In this document: piece by piece, positions 51,121 through 59,831 of the stretch | How the letters are laid out: the number at the start of each line of letters is the position of its first letter | Position numbering within the stretch: the stretch's first letter is position 1 | Source: Rubrivivax sp. | GTDB taxonomy: Bacteria; Pseudomonadota; Gammaproteobacteria; Burkholderiales; Burkholderiaceae_C | Direction: 5' to 3' | DNA length: 64,000 bases | Assembly (NCBI GenBank): GCA_027484825.1 | Contig: JAIXSE010000021.1 | Coordinates: 526,913-590,912, forward strand | The notes under the pieces: model-generated | The model's database searches: none | What the model saw: the letters and a program-made list of their open reading frames with translations, nothing else | Told to the model about the DNA's origin: nothing | Position numbers and translations under genes: made by a program

Positions 51121-53346
51121 TTAGAAGCGGTACTTCACGCTCAGCAGCGCCGCCCGGTCTTCACCCCGGAAGTAGCTGCCGTAGGCCACGGCCGAGTAGT
51201 AGTGCTTGTTGAACAGGTTGCTCACGCTCAACGAGAAGCGCCAGGGGCCGGTGGTGTAGCGCACGCCCGCGTCTGCCAGGGTGTAAGCCGGCTCCGAAGA
51301 GGTGTTGGCCTCATTGTTCCAACGCTTGCCCACATAGCGCAGGCCGCCGCTGATCGCCAGGCCGTTCAGGGCACCGTCCAGGCTGTAGTCCAGCCACAGG
51401 TTGCCGGTCTGCTCAGGCACCAGGATCGGCGTGTGACCCACTTCATCCGGGTTGGCGCTGGAGAGCACTTTCAGGTCGAAGTGGGTGTAGGCGGCGGTCA
51501 GACGCAGTTGCCGGGTCAACTCGGCTTTGGCCGACAGTTCAATCCCGCGCGAACGCACGCTGCCGATCTGATGAGCATCGAAGGACACCGGGTCATAACT
51601 CACCACATTGCTCTTCTTCAGATTGAAGAATGCGGCGGTGAAGGAGAGCGGTTTGTCCTGCGGGATGTACTTGACGCCCAGCTCCACCTGACGGCCATCG
51701 CTGGGGACAAAGGTCTTGCCGGAGGCATCCACACCGATGTTGGGCACAAAGGATTCGGCATAACTCACGTAGGGCGACCAGCCATTGCCCACCAGATAGT
51801 TCAGCCCCACGCGGCCCGTGGTGGCGTTGTCCTTCTGCGTCGACTGGCTCTGATACAGACGGTCGTCACTGTCCGTCTTCACGCGGTCATGGCGCAGGCC
51901 CACGGTGACACGCCAGTGATCGTCCCATTGGAGCTGGTCCTGTGCGTAGGCGCCGAGCTGGGTGGTGGTGATGCGGGTGTCGGCGGCCGGTGTGGTGGGG
52001 GTGGCAATGTCCACGCCGTACACCGGATCATTCATGTCCAGCGGGGTGGTCATGTCCGCCCAACGCTGCCAACTGGCGCGGCTGCGGTCCCAGTCCACCC
52101 CAAAGAGCAGCCCATGGGTGAGCGGGCCGGTGGTGACCGAGCCCTGCACGGACGTGTCGACCGTGGTTTCCTTGACGGATTCCACGTCATGCCGGGCCTG
52201 CCGTTGCAGCGTCGTTCCGTCCGCATCCAGGAAGGATTGGATGTGATGCTTGTCCATGGTGCGGTCGGCATACCGCAGCTTGTGGCTCAAGCGCCAGTTG
52301 CCACCGAAGTCATGCTCGAACTGGTAGCCACCGGCGTCGGAGCCCGTCTTGATGCGGCTGTAGCGCGGATCCCCTTCCTTCACAGCGGTGGGTTTGCCGT
52401 CGGCACCGGTCACATACTGGACATCGTCGGAGGCGTCGTCCTGCAGGTGCTCATATTGCAGCGTCAGCACGCTCTGGGGAGAAATCTCCCAACGCAGCGA
52501 GGGGGCCAGGTAGTCGCGCTTGCGTTCCATGCGCTCGCCGTTGGGGTATTTTTCTTGCGTTCCGGTGTCCAGCTTCAGCGCGACCAGGCGCCAGCGCAAG
52601 CGGCCGTCCTCGGTGAATGCGCCGCCCAGGTCGGTGTTGATCTGCTTGCGGTCATAGCTGCCCACCTGCACTTCCACCTCGGGCACCATGCCGGCGTCCG
52701 GCACCTTGCTCACACGGTTGACCACGCCACCCACATCCCCCTTGCCGAACAGCACCGACGAGGGGCCCAGCAGAATCTCCAGCCGTTCCAGGCCATACAC
52801 CTCGGTCTGCTGCCCCAGGTAGGTGATGCCCACGGTCTGGATCAGCCCGTCGCGATAGCTGCTGGTGTACCAGCCGTCAAAGCCGCGTAGCACCACCCAG
52901 TCCGGCGCCCGGGAATCGGAGCCATAGGGGTTCACCGACACGCCCGGCACCTGTCGGGCTGCCTCCGTCAGCGTGGTCAGACCCATGTCTTCCATTTCAC
53001 GGGCGGTGATGACGTGGAGCGACTGCGGCACCTCGATCAGCGGTGTGTCGGTCTTGGTGCCGATGCCGCTGCGCTTCACCACGATGCTCTTGTCCCGGTT
53101 GCCCTGCACTCGAACAGTGGGCAGTGCGGGCTGTGTGTTGTCGGCCGGCGAAGACGCGCTGGCTGCGGGCGCGGACGGCTGGGCGGAGGGCTGCCCCGAG
53201 GCCGCGCCCGACGTCTGGGTTTGTGCCAGTGCGACTTGGGCCATCAGCAGGCCGGCGGCGCCCGCCAGCGCGCCGCGCAGCGCAAGGCTCAGAGGAGTGA
53301 GACGGAGATCGGAAGCCCGATGGAAAACAGTCATGGTTGAGCTCAT
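51121..53346 (-). CDS. TonB-dependent siderophore receptor of the biosynthetic locus
   Basis: About 741 residues from the ATG at 53346 (an alternative ATG is at 53334). Signal peptide core LRGALAGAAGLLMAQVALAQ, then an Ala/Ser/Pro/Gln-rich linker, then the plug (TPLIEVPQSLHVITAREMEDMG, VPGVSVNPYGSD, LLGPSSVLFGKGDVGG, NRVSK) and a 22-strand barrel ending VKYRF. The plug is of the ferric-hydroxamate/pyoverdine receptor type. It has no N-terminal STN domain, so it cannot signal to a FecR protein. It follows the monooxygenase gene on the same strand after 160 bases; no locus-type sigma promoter was found in that gap, so it may be read through from promoter B. Presumed to import the siderophore made here. 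Confidence 0.9.
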   Translation of the reverse strand: MSSTMTVFHRASDLRLTPLSLALRGALAGAAGLLMAQVALAQTQTSGAASGQPSAQPSAPAASASSPADNTQPALPTVRVQGNRDKSIVVKRSGIGTKTDTPLIEVPQSLHVITAREMEDMGLTTLTEAARQVPGVSVNPYGSDSRAPDWVVLRGFDGWYTSSYRDGLIQTVGITYLGQQTEVYGLERLEILLGPSSVLFGKGDVGGVVNRVSKVPDAGMVPEVEVQVGSYDRKQINTDLGGAFTEDGRLRWRLVALKLDTGTQEKYPNGERMERKRDYLAPSLRWEISPQSVLTLQYEHLQDDASDDVQYVTGADGKPTAVKEGDPRYSRIKTGSDAGGYQFEHDFGGNWRLSHKLRYADRTMDKHHIQSFLDADGTTLQRQARHDVESVKETTVDTSVQGSVTTGPLTHGLLFGVDWDRSRASWQRWADMTTPLDMNDPVYGVDIATPTTPAADTRITTTQLGAYAQDQLQWDDHWRVTVGLRHDRVKTDSDDRLYQSQSTQKDNATTGRVGLNYLVGNGWSPYVSYAESFVPNIGVDASGKTFVPSDGRQVELGVKYIPQDKPLSFTAAFFNLKKSNVVSYDPVSFDAHQIGSVRSRGIELSAKAELTRQLRLTAAYTHFDLKVLSSANPDEVGHTPILVPEQTGNLWLDYSLDGALNGLAISGGLRYVGKRWNNEANTSSEPAYTLADAGVRYTTGPWRFSLSVSNLFNKHYYSAVAYGSYFRGEDRAALLSVKYRF

Positions 53347-53505
53347 GGTTGTTGTTGAAAGAGCTGGTGTGGTGGAACGGAAGCGATGAATGCGACAAAA
53401 GCCCAAGGGCCGCCCGGTGGGTCTCCCTCGGGGCGGCGGATGGGTGGCCGATGGGCGGTGTGGAAACGAATGTCTGTTGGAATCCTCCGTGTCAGCAGGG
53501 ATCGG

Positions 53506-54789
53506 TCAGAACACCTGCGCCGGCTGGGGCCAGGGCTTGCGTTGGGCCTCGATCAGGGCGTCACAGATCTCACCGGTCCGCACGGCGGTGACCGAGAGCA
53601 AGGTGTCGCTCAGCCCGTGGGTGTTCTCGCAGGCCCCTTGCAAGAAGATGGAGGGCCGGAAGCTCGACGGGCTGCGCACGCGATAGTTCCGATCCACGCT
53701 GCAGTCCCCCAGCCATGGCGCCAGCGGTGCCAGCAATTGGCGGTGCTGGGTCCGCTCGTAGCCGGTGGCGAGCACCACGACGTCATAACGCTCGGCGCTG
53801 CTGTGGCCGCTGTGCAGGTCGGTCAGCCGCAGATGGATGCCGTCATCGGTGGTGGATGCGGCCTGGACCTGGTGGCGGCGCTTCAGGCGCAGGCGCGTGC
53901 CGCCATGGACCTTCTGCTCGTAGAGCACCTTGTAGATGTCCTGGATGAGCGCCAGATCGGGGCAGGCGTAATTGGTGTGCCAGAACTCCCGCAGCATGGT
54001 GTTGCGCTCGGCTTCGCTGGCGGCATAGACGTCGTCAACGAATTCCGCATTGAAGATCTCGTTCACAAAGGGGCTGTCGTCGGACGGGCGGATGGCGCGG
54101 GCGCGCATCAGCAGGTCCACCTCCAGGTCCGGCGAACGTCCTTGCAGGTCCAGGAAGATCTCCGCGGCGCTCTGACCCGCACCCAGCACGGCCACGCGTC
54201 GTGCGCGGGGGAACTGAGCCATCGCGTCGCGATAGCGGCTGGAATGGAAGACACGGGCGTCGTCCTTCAGCGGTTTGAACGCATCGGGAATGTTGGCACT
54301 GCCGCCCGGGCTCACGACCAGGTGGCGAGCCAGGCGATCGCGCAGGTGACCGGACGCATCGCGGGACCGCACCCGCAAGGCCGAGACCGTCTCGCCGCTG
54401 TACTCGGGCAGCACTTCCACCACGTCTTCTCCGTAAGCACAGCGGTCGTCGAACTGCGCGGCGGCCCAGGCGAGATAGTCATTGAACTCGTGGCGGCTGG
54501 GGTAGAACGTCTTCAGGTTGATGAAATCGGCCAGGCGCTGCTTCTCATGCAGATAGTTGAGAAAACTGAAGCGGCTGGTGGGGTTGCGCAGCGTGGCCAG
54601 GTCCTTGATGAAGGAGATCTGCATGTGCGTCTGGTCCAGCAGCATGCCGGGATGCCAGGCAAAGCGGGTCTGGCGCTCGATGAAGAGCGCGTCGAGCCGG
54701 CGGCCGGCCTGGCGTTGCTCATCCAGCGCGATGGCCAGGGCGATGTTGGACGGGCCGAAGCCGATGCCCACAAGATCATGAATCTGCAT
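53506..54789 (-). CDS. L-ornithine N5-monooxygenase (PvdA/SidA family)
   Basis: 427 residues from the ATG at 54789; a TTG two codons upstream is less likely. FAD-binding GIGFGPSNIALAIAL at about 8-22, the NADPH-binding VLGAGQSAAEIFLDL near 200, and the C-terminal VVLATGYERT, all diagnostic of flavin N-hydroxylating monooxygenases. It should hydroxylate free L-ornithine at N5 to supply hydroxamate precursors for the NRPS. It lies directly after the hydroxyornithine acyltransferase, separated by two bases, as a coupled pair under ECF-type promoter B. Lysine as substrate is an alternative, but the DGE-type A-domain codes and the family similarity favour ornithine. Confidence 0.94.
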   Translation of the reverse strand: MQIHDLVGIGFGPSNIALAIALDEQRQAGRRLDALFIERQTRFAWHPGMLLDQTHMQISFIKDLATLRNPTSRFSFLNYLHEKQRLADFINLKTFYPSRHEFNDYLAWAAAQFDDRCAYGEDVVEVLPEYSGETVSALRVRSRDASGHLRDRLARHLVVSPGGSANIPDAFKPLKDDARVFHSSRYRDAMAQFPRARRVAVLGAGQSAAEIFLDLQGRSPDLEVDLLMRARAIRPSDDSPFVNEIFNAEFVDDVYAASEAERNTMLREFWHTNYACPDLALIQDIYKVLYEQKVHGGTRLRLKRRHQVQAASTTDDGIHLRLTDLHSGHSSAERYDVVVLATGYERTQHRQLLAPLAPWLGDCSVDRNYRVRSPSSFRPSIFLQGACENTHGLSDTLLSVTAVRTGEICDALIEAQRKPWPQPAQVF

Positions 54790-54791
54790 GC

Positions 54792-55913
54792 TCAAGCCTC
54801 CGTCGCGACAGGGTGGGAGGGGAGGGAGGAGGGCGCAGGGGAGGCCAGTGCCTCTGGTTCAGTGCGGGGCCACCACAAGGCGTCCGAGAAATATCGCTCT
54901 CTCAGCAGCGTGACCAGCAGGGCTCGCTTGTGCGGGAAATCGAACGCCTTGACCTTGGCGTAGCCGGAACGGTCCAGATTGCGGATCTGCTGCACGTGGT
55001 CGGCGCGCGGCTCGCCAATGGCCCGTCGGGTGCGAGGGTCGTCCAGGAACAGGTAGTGCGAGATCGACGTGAGCCAGGCGGTGGCAAAGGCCTTGCCGCG
55101 ACACGTCGGCTCGCCAATCAGCACATGCCAGCCGCGGTCGTAGTCGTCCGCGTCATAGAAGGGGGCGACACGGTTCTCTTTCGCCCAGTAGGCCTCGAAG
55201 TAGCCGAAGGGTTCGCCGTCCAGGCTGGCGATCATGGGGAAGATGTGCGGGTCCGCCGCCAGACTGGCGAGGTAGCGGCGGTGCTTGTCCATGTCGCCGT
55301 CCTCTTGCCAGACCTGCGCCACGGCCGGGTCATTCATCCAGCGATGGATGCGCGGCAGGTCCGCCTCGGCATCCACGGCCCGGAAGCTGAAGGTCTTGCC
55401 CAACCAGGGGATGAAGCGCTGGTAGATGAGCCCCTGCGGTTTGGGCGCGCGCCAGGGATGGCGCCGCCCCTCGGGGCTGAGCATGTACTGCAGCGGCACG
55501 GTGCCTGAGGCGCCTGGGCACCAGAGCGCCGGCAACTGCCACAACAGTTCGCGGCTGGCCGTGATGCCTTGGGCGTCACGGCGCAGGGCCCCCTGGCGGA
55601 ACAGCGGCTCCGGCCAGGGGGTGACCCCTGTGAGCAGGCAGTGCCGGGAGGTGGGATGGAAGGTGAATGTGGCTTCCAGGGCGGCCAGAACGTCCTTGAC
55701 CGTGGGGGCGCCGGTGCCGCGCCAGTCCAGGGTCAGGCCCTGAGGGCCCATGGCGAACTGCCAGCGTTGGCGTGGAGCGGCTGCTGCGGCGGCTGCGGCG
55801 CCCACCAGCAGGCTCTGGCCGTCGCGAAGCGCCTCATACGCTTCACCCTCAGGGTAACTACGGACGGTGGTAGCCAGGCTCCAGTCCAGATCGGAAACCG
55901 CCGGCATCGACAT
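54792..55913 (-). CDS. GNAT hydroxyornithine N-acyltransferase (IucB/AlcB family)
   Basis: About 373 residues from the ATG at 55913, chosen because GAGGAG lies seven bases upstream; the frame is open to 56018 without such a site. The C-terminal half (about 185-350) is the siderophore GNAT domain: RAVDAEADLPRIHRWMND, DGEPFGYFEAYWAKEN, DRGWHVLIGEP and the CoA-binding CRGKAFATAWLTS. The N-terminal half is the usual extra domain of the family, with a run of alanines near residues 38-46. It should acylate (acetyl or other short acyl) the N5-hydroxy group of ornithine to complete a hydroxamate. Promoter B lies 52 bases upstream. It is divergent from the acylase gene. Confidence 0.9.
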   Translation of the reverse strand: MSMPAVSDLDWSLATTVRSYPEGEAYEALRDGQSLLVGAAAAAAAAPRQRWQFAMGPQGLTLDWRGTGAPTVKDVLAALEATFTFHPTSRHCLLTGVTPWPEPLFRQGALRRDAQGITASRELLWQLPALWCPGASGTVPLQYMLSPEGRRHPWRAPKPQGLIYQRFIPWLGKTFSFRAVDAEADLPRIHRWMNDPAVAQVWQEDGDMDKHRRYLASLAADPHIFPMIASLDGEPFGYFEAYWAKENRVAPFYDADDYDRGWHVLIGEPTCRGKAFATAWLTSISHYLFLDDPRTRRAIGEPRADHVQQIRNLDRSGYAKVKAFDFPHKRALLVTLLRERYFSDALWWPRTEPEALASPAPSSLPSHPVATEA

Positions 55914-55964
55914 AGATGAACTCCTCGTCTGAAAGCAGGTGCGGGGTTGAACACCCTTGCCTGC

Positions 55965-55992
55965 CAGACGATCCAGCGCGGGCCGTTGTTCA
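55965..55992 (-). promoter_or_regulatory. ECF-type promoter B (TGAAC-N17-CGTCTG)
   Basis: On the minus strand TGAAC (55992-55988) and CGTCTG (55970-55965), 17 bases apart. It shares the twelve-base CTGGATCGTCTG block with promoter C on the other strand. Drives acyltransferase, monooxygenase and probably the receptor. Confidence 0.75.
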
Positions 55993-56030
55993 GTGGCCGG
56001 GGCGGGAGGGGGCTGCATGGCCGAGGGCGC

Positions 56031-56057
56031 TGAACATCGGCAGGCCTGGATCGTCTG
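56031..56057 (+). promoter_or_regulatory. ECF-type promoter C (TGAAC-N16-CGTCTG)
   Basis: TGAAC at 56031-56035 and CGTCTG at 56052-56057, 16 bases apart, 37 bases before the acylase ATG. CTGGATCGTCTG (56046-56057) forms a perfect inverted repeat with promoter B, so both divergent genes carry the same element on their own coding strand. Confidence 0.75.
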
Positions 56058-56093
56058 ATTCGGGGGCTCTCCGCCTCTGGATCAAGGATTGGT

Positions 56094-58748
56094 ATGACGA
56101 TGACAGTTCACGCTCTCAGCCACGCCCACCCTGGCTCGCGGGTGGCTGAGGGGCGGCGGCGCCGGTGTGCGGTGTTCGCGCGGGCGGCCCACCAAAGGAG
56201 CGAACAAGGAGGCGCACAAGGGAGCGGCCTGACCGTCAGCAGCAGTCGATGCAAGCCCTGGCGGTATGCCCGGGCCTCGCTGCTGGCCTTGCTCTGCGGT
56301 GCATCCTGGCTGGGTCCGGTGGTGGCGCAAGGGCGAGAAGCGGTCGAGATCCGTCGCACCACAGATGGCATCCCGCACGTGCTCGCCAAGGACTGGCGGG
56401 CATTGGGGGCAGGCATCGGTTACGTGCAGGCGGAGGATGCGTTGTGCACCTTGGCCGAAGCCTTTGTGACCTATGAAGGGCGCCGCGCCTGGTTCTTCGG
56501 GGCCGAAGCGCGGCCCGCCCATGCCTCGACCTTTGGTCAGTCGAGAAATCTCGACCTCGACTTTTTCTTTCGCGGCTTTGCCGACGCGACCGTCAATCGC
56601 CGTTACCGCGCCGAGCATCCGCCTGAACTCCGTGCATTGGTGGAAGGCTACGCGGCGGGCTACAACCGTTATCTGGTCCATCTGCGTTCGGATCCGTCGG
56701 CGCAAGCGCGACGTCCGTGTGCGTCCGCCGAATGGGTGCGCGACATCAGCCCGGACGATGTGTACCGACGGATGTACGCCGCCCAGGTCGCGGCCGGCCT
56801 GGCGCGGTTCATTCCGCAGATCGTGAATGCAGCACCGCCCGCGGCCCCACAGCGGCAAAGCGGGGCGTCGGCGCCTGCCGCCGACATACGTTCGGGCGAA
56901 GCCGCTCTGCAGGCCCATCTGTCCCATGGCGTTGGGGACCAGCCTGCGCTGGGCAGCAATGCGTTGGCTTTTGGCCGAGAGGCCACCGGAGAGAACCAAA
57001 GCGTGTTGCTGGGCAACCCGCACTGGTTCTGGGGGGGACCGGATCGGTTCTACCAAATGCATCTGACCATCCCCGGCAAACTCAATGTGGCGGGGGCGGG
57101 GTTCATCGGCGTGCCACTGGTGATGATCGGCTTCAACAACAACGTCGCCTGGAGCCACACGGTCTCTGCGGCGCGGCGGTTTGGACTCTTTCAGCTGGCC
57201 TTGGACCCCGCGGACCCGACACGCGTGCTGGTGGACGGACAGTCAGAAGCATTGCAGGCGCGCCAAGTGGAGGTGGACGTCCGCGACGGCGGCGAGGTGA
57301 AACGGGTGAGCCGCACGCTCTACCGGAGCCGTTTCGGCCCGGTGCTTGATTTGGGCCACTACAGCCCGGCGTTCCGCTGGACCCCGTCGACCGCCTTGGC
57401 CATTCGGGATGCCAATGAAGACAACTTCCGGGCCTTCCGCAATTTCTTCTTCTGGAATCAGGCGAAGTCGCTGGATGACTTCATCGCGATCCAGAAACGC
57501 GAAGCGGGCATGCCGTGGGTGACCACCACCGCCGTTGGACGGGGGGACGGGCGGGTCTGGTTTGCTGACATCGGTGCGGTGCCCAATGTCTCGGACGACC
57601 AGCGTCGGGCCTGTGCCACGCCGCTGGGGGAGGGCTTTGCGCGCCTGGATGCCACCACACCCTTCCTGGACGGCAGCCGCGCAGCGTGCGATTGGGTGAA
57701 GCATCAAGGCGACACCCGGCCGGGCCTGATGGCGGCCACGGCGATGCCGCAGCTGCTGCGCCAGGACTATGTGGCCAATATGAACGACAGCTATTGGCTG
57801 ACCAACGCAACGGCACCGTTGGAGGGCTATCCGTCGGTGCTGGGCGGGGAGCGCAAGGCCCTGTCGCTGCGGGGGCGCCTGGGACATCAGATGGCGGCGG
57901 AATTGCTGCAGGCCCGTGCCGGGTCTGCAGTCGCGCTCAGCCGCCAACTGCGCCAGGTGGCGCTGACACCACGCGCCTACTCGGCTGAACGATTCAAGGC
58001 CGAGCTGCTGGCACAGGCCTGCGCCCAGCCCGTGGTGGAGTGGGTGGACGCGCCGTCAGGGCAGGAGGTGCTGCCAGAAGGCCAGGCCGCACCGGGACCG
58101 GTGCAGCATCGGGTGGACGTCTCCACCGCCTGCCAAGTGCTTGAGCGTTGGAGCGGGAGGGCGGAAGTGTCAGACACGGGTGCGCCGTTGTGGGAAGCGT
58201 TCTGGGATCGGTTGGAGGCATGGCCGGCCAACCAGCTTTATCGGACACCGTTCTCCAGCGACGCCCCGCTGACCACACCGGCGGCTCCGGGTGGGGATGG
58301 TGCCAGCGAGAAGCAGGTGCAGGTGGCCCGGGCACTGGCCGGTGCGGTGGAGGCGTTGGGGCGGCGTGGCCAGGCACTGGATGCCAGCCCTGGGGACGTC
58401 CGCACCGTGATGAGCGGCCCCCATCGCGTGCGGATCTACGGCGGGTGCCATGGCGTTGGCTATTTCGTGGTGATCTGCAATGGAGACGGCAGCGGTGAGA
58501 GCGGTCGCCCCTCGTCGCTGGGCCCCGGGAGTTTTGGCAATAGCTACCTGCAGGTGGTGACCTTCAGCGGCGTCGGTGTGGAGGCCTGGACCTTGCAGGC
58601 CATGGGCCAGGATGAATCGGCGCTGCTCGGGGGGGAAGGGCTGGCACCCGTGCAGCGCTATGCCCGCAAGGATTGGCTGCCATTTCCATTCCGGGAAACG
58701 GACATCGCGCGTGATCCGGGCCTCAAACGCTTGAGGCTGTTGTTCTGA
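56094..58748 (+). CDS. PvdQ-like penicillin acylase family Ntn-hydrolase (periplasmic)
   Basis: 884 residues. An ATG with AAGGA five bases upstream starts a long Arg-rich n-region; the hydrophobic signal core (ARASLLALLCGASWLGPVVAQG) is at about 59-80. The precursor has the penicillin-acylase layout: an alpha chain, a spacer, and a beta chain starting at the predicted nucleophile Ser288 in LGSNALAFG, followed by NPHWFWGGPDRFYQMHL and the FNNNVAWSHTVS oxyanion/Asn region. PvdQ of pyoverdine biosynthesis has this fold and removes the fatty acid from the acylated precursor in the periplasm. With a FAAL-started synthetase, that role is plausible here. Quorum-signal acylation activity is the other family function. 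The 3' end overlaps the convergent reductase gene by 26 bases. Confidence 0.9.
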   Translation: MTMTVHALSHAHPGSRVAEGRRRRCAVFARAAHQRSEQGGAQGSGLTVSSSRCKPWRYARASLLALLCGASWLGPVVAQGREAVEIRRTTDGIPHVLAKDWRALGAGIGYVQAEDALCTLAEAFVTYEGRRAWFFGAEARPAHASTFGQSRNLDLDFFFRGFADATVNRRYRAEHPPELRALVEGYAAGYNRYLVHLRSDPSAQARRPCASAEWVRDISPDDVYRRMYAAQVAAGLARFIPQIVNAAPPAAPQRQSGASAPAADIRSGEAALQAHLSHGVGDQPALGSNALAFGREATGENQSVLLGNPHWFWGGPDRFYQMHLTIPGKLNVAGAGFIGVPLVMIGFNNNVAWSHTVSAARRFGLFQLALDPADPTRVLVDGQSEALQARQVEVDVRDGGEVKRVSRTLYRSRFGPVLDLGHYSPAFRWTPSTALAIRDANEDNFRAFRNFFFWNQAKSLDDFIAIQKREAGMPWVTTTAVGRGDGRVWFADIGAVPNVSDDQRRACATPLGEGFARLDATTPFLDGSRAACDWVKHQGDTRPGLMAATAMPQLLRQDYVANMNDSYWLTNATAPLEGYPSVLGGERKALSLRGRLGHQMAAELLQARAGSAVALSRQLRQVALTPRAYSAERFKAELLAQACAQPVVEWVDAPSGQEVLPEGQAAPGPVQHRVDVSTACQVLERWSGRAEVSDTGAPLWEAFWDRLEAWPANQLYRTPFSSDAPLTTPAAPGGDGASEKQVQVARALAGAVEALGRRGQALDASPGDVRTVMSGPHRVRIYGGCHGVGYFVVICNGDGSGESGRPSSLGPGSFGNSYLQVVTFSGVGVEAWTLQAMGQDESALLGGEGLAPVQRYARKDWLPFPFRETDIARDPGLKRLRLLF

Positions 58749-59568
58749 CCAGGCCGCGGTGCTGCGGCGCCAACGGGCAGCCGCCGCAATACGCCTGGGA
58801 CGGCAGCAGGTAATACAGGCAGCAGTGGCTATGCAGGGGCACGATCTGGCCAGCCTGCGTGCAGGTGGTGCGGCGGGGCAGGGCGGGCATCGGGTTGGTG
58901 GGCCATGGCTCGAGGGCGGTTGGCCCCATGGGGGTGACGCAGCCATCGGCACCGCATCGCGAAAGTCGGAAGCCATCGCCGGGCTGGCGGCCCGCATGGC
59001 CCAGCAACTGGTCCCGGTCCGCCCGAACGGTGGGAGGAGGGCCGGGCAGATGCTCGTGCGCTTCGTCCAGGATTTCGCCCAGGTAACGGGCCGCATTGCT
59101 CCACAGAACCTTCTCAGCCAGCCGCGTGTGGCGGTGCAGGGCGGCAAAGAGCGGGCGCAGATGGCCGTCGATCAATCCGCTGTAGCGCCGCGCCGTGCTG
59201 GTCCCCGGCATCGGCAGGCCCTCGTCCGTGATGTGAAAGCTCCTGGGTGCGCCCATGTCATCCAGGCTCAGTGCGATCTGCGCGGCGTCGACCGGAAACC
59301 GGTGCTGAAGCACTGTGGCAGCCGCCACCACGGGCGGCAAGAGGGTCCAGAGATAGTCCATGGACCAGGCCGAGGCCACCGCACGCAGGTCTCGCGTGTC
59401 CGTACCCCAGCGCAGCGCGTAGCGATGCAGTGCTTCGGGCAGGGCGTTTGGCTGGCACAACCAGTCGGCCAGGCCCACGGCCGTGGCGGGCCAACGCGGC
59501 GCGAGATGCAGGGTCTCGCCCCACGGGGCCCACTCGCCTTGAAAGATGGGTTGAAGTCGCGGAATCAT
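58723..59568 (-). CDS. FhuF-like siderophore ferric reductase
   Basis: About 281 residues from the ATG at 59568; the frame is open to a GTG at 59709, but promoter D lies in that extension. The diagnostic C-terminal motif Cys-Cys-x10-Cys-x2-Cys (HCCLYYLLPSQAYCGGCPL, Cys at about 249, 250, 261 and 264) binds a [2Fe-2S] cluster, as in FhuF and related siderophore-iron reductases. It is soluble and would release iron from the imported ferric siderophore by reduction in the cytoplasm. It is transcribed from ECF-type promoter D, divergent from the exporter gene, and its last 26 bases overlap the end of the acylase gene on the opposite strand. Confidence 0.88.
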   Translation of the reverse strand: MIPRLQPIFQGEWAPWGETLHLAPRWPATAVGLADWLCQPNALPEALHRYALRWGTDTRDLRAVASAWSMDYLWTLLPPVVAAATVLQHRFPVDAAQIALSLDDMGAPRSFHITDEGLPMPGTSTARRYSGLIDGHLRPLFAALHRHTRLAEKVLWSNAARYLGEILDEAHEHLPGPPPTVRADRDQLLGHAGRQPGDGFRLSRCGADGCVTPMGPTALEPWPTNPMPALPRRTTCTQAGQIVPLHSHCCLYYLLPSQAYCGGCPLAPQHRGLVRTTASSV

Positions 59569-59604
59569 GGTTGGGGGTGCGGCGGGAGGGTGAAGCGGCC
59601 TTGA

Positions 59605-59632
59605 GAAGACGATGCGTCGGGGCGGCTTGTTC
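59605..59632 (-). promoter_or_regulatory. ECF-type promoter D (TGAAC-N17-CGTCTT)
   Basis: On the minus strand TGAAC (59632-59628) and CGTCTT (59610-59605), 17 bases apart, 37 bases before the reductase ATG at 59568. Confidence 0.7.
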
Positions 59633-59709
59633 AATTCCCTTGCGTGCGGCCTTCCCTTGCGTGCGAACGGTAGGCGAGTGATGGCCGAGTGATGGGCCGG
59701 GGGCCTCAC

Positions 59710-59736
59710 TGAACAATCCCGCGGCTGAGTCGTCTA
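59710..59736 (+). promoter_or_regulatory. ECF-type promoter E (TGAAC-N16-CGTCTA)
   Basis: TGAAC at 59710-59714 and CGTCTA at 59731-59736, 16 bases apart, about 95 bases before the exporter start. It and promoter D point outward from a 77-base core between divergent genes. Confidence 0.72.
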
Positions 59737-59831
59737 CGTTCAGGAAGGGGCAACGCAGGCGTGCCCCTGCCAACGGACTGGGCACGGACGACCGGCGTTC
59801 GGGGCGGTCCGCTTTACAGGATGGGTGGACC

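Noticed and set aside
53347..53505. Searched for a sigma-type promoter or Fur box in front of the siderophore receptor
   Set aside because: No TGAAC/CGTCT pair with correct spacing and no AATGAGAAT-like Fur half-site was found, so none is annotated.
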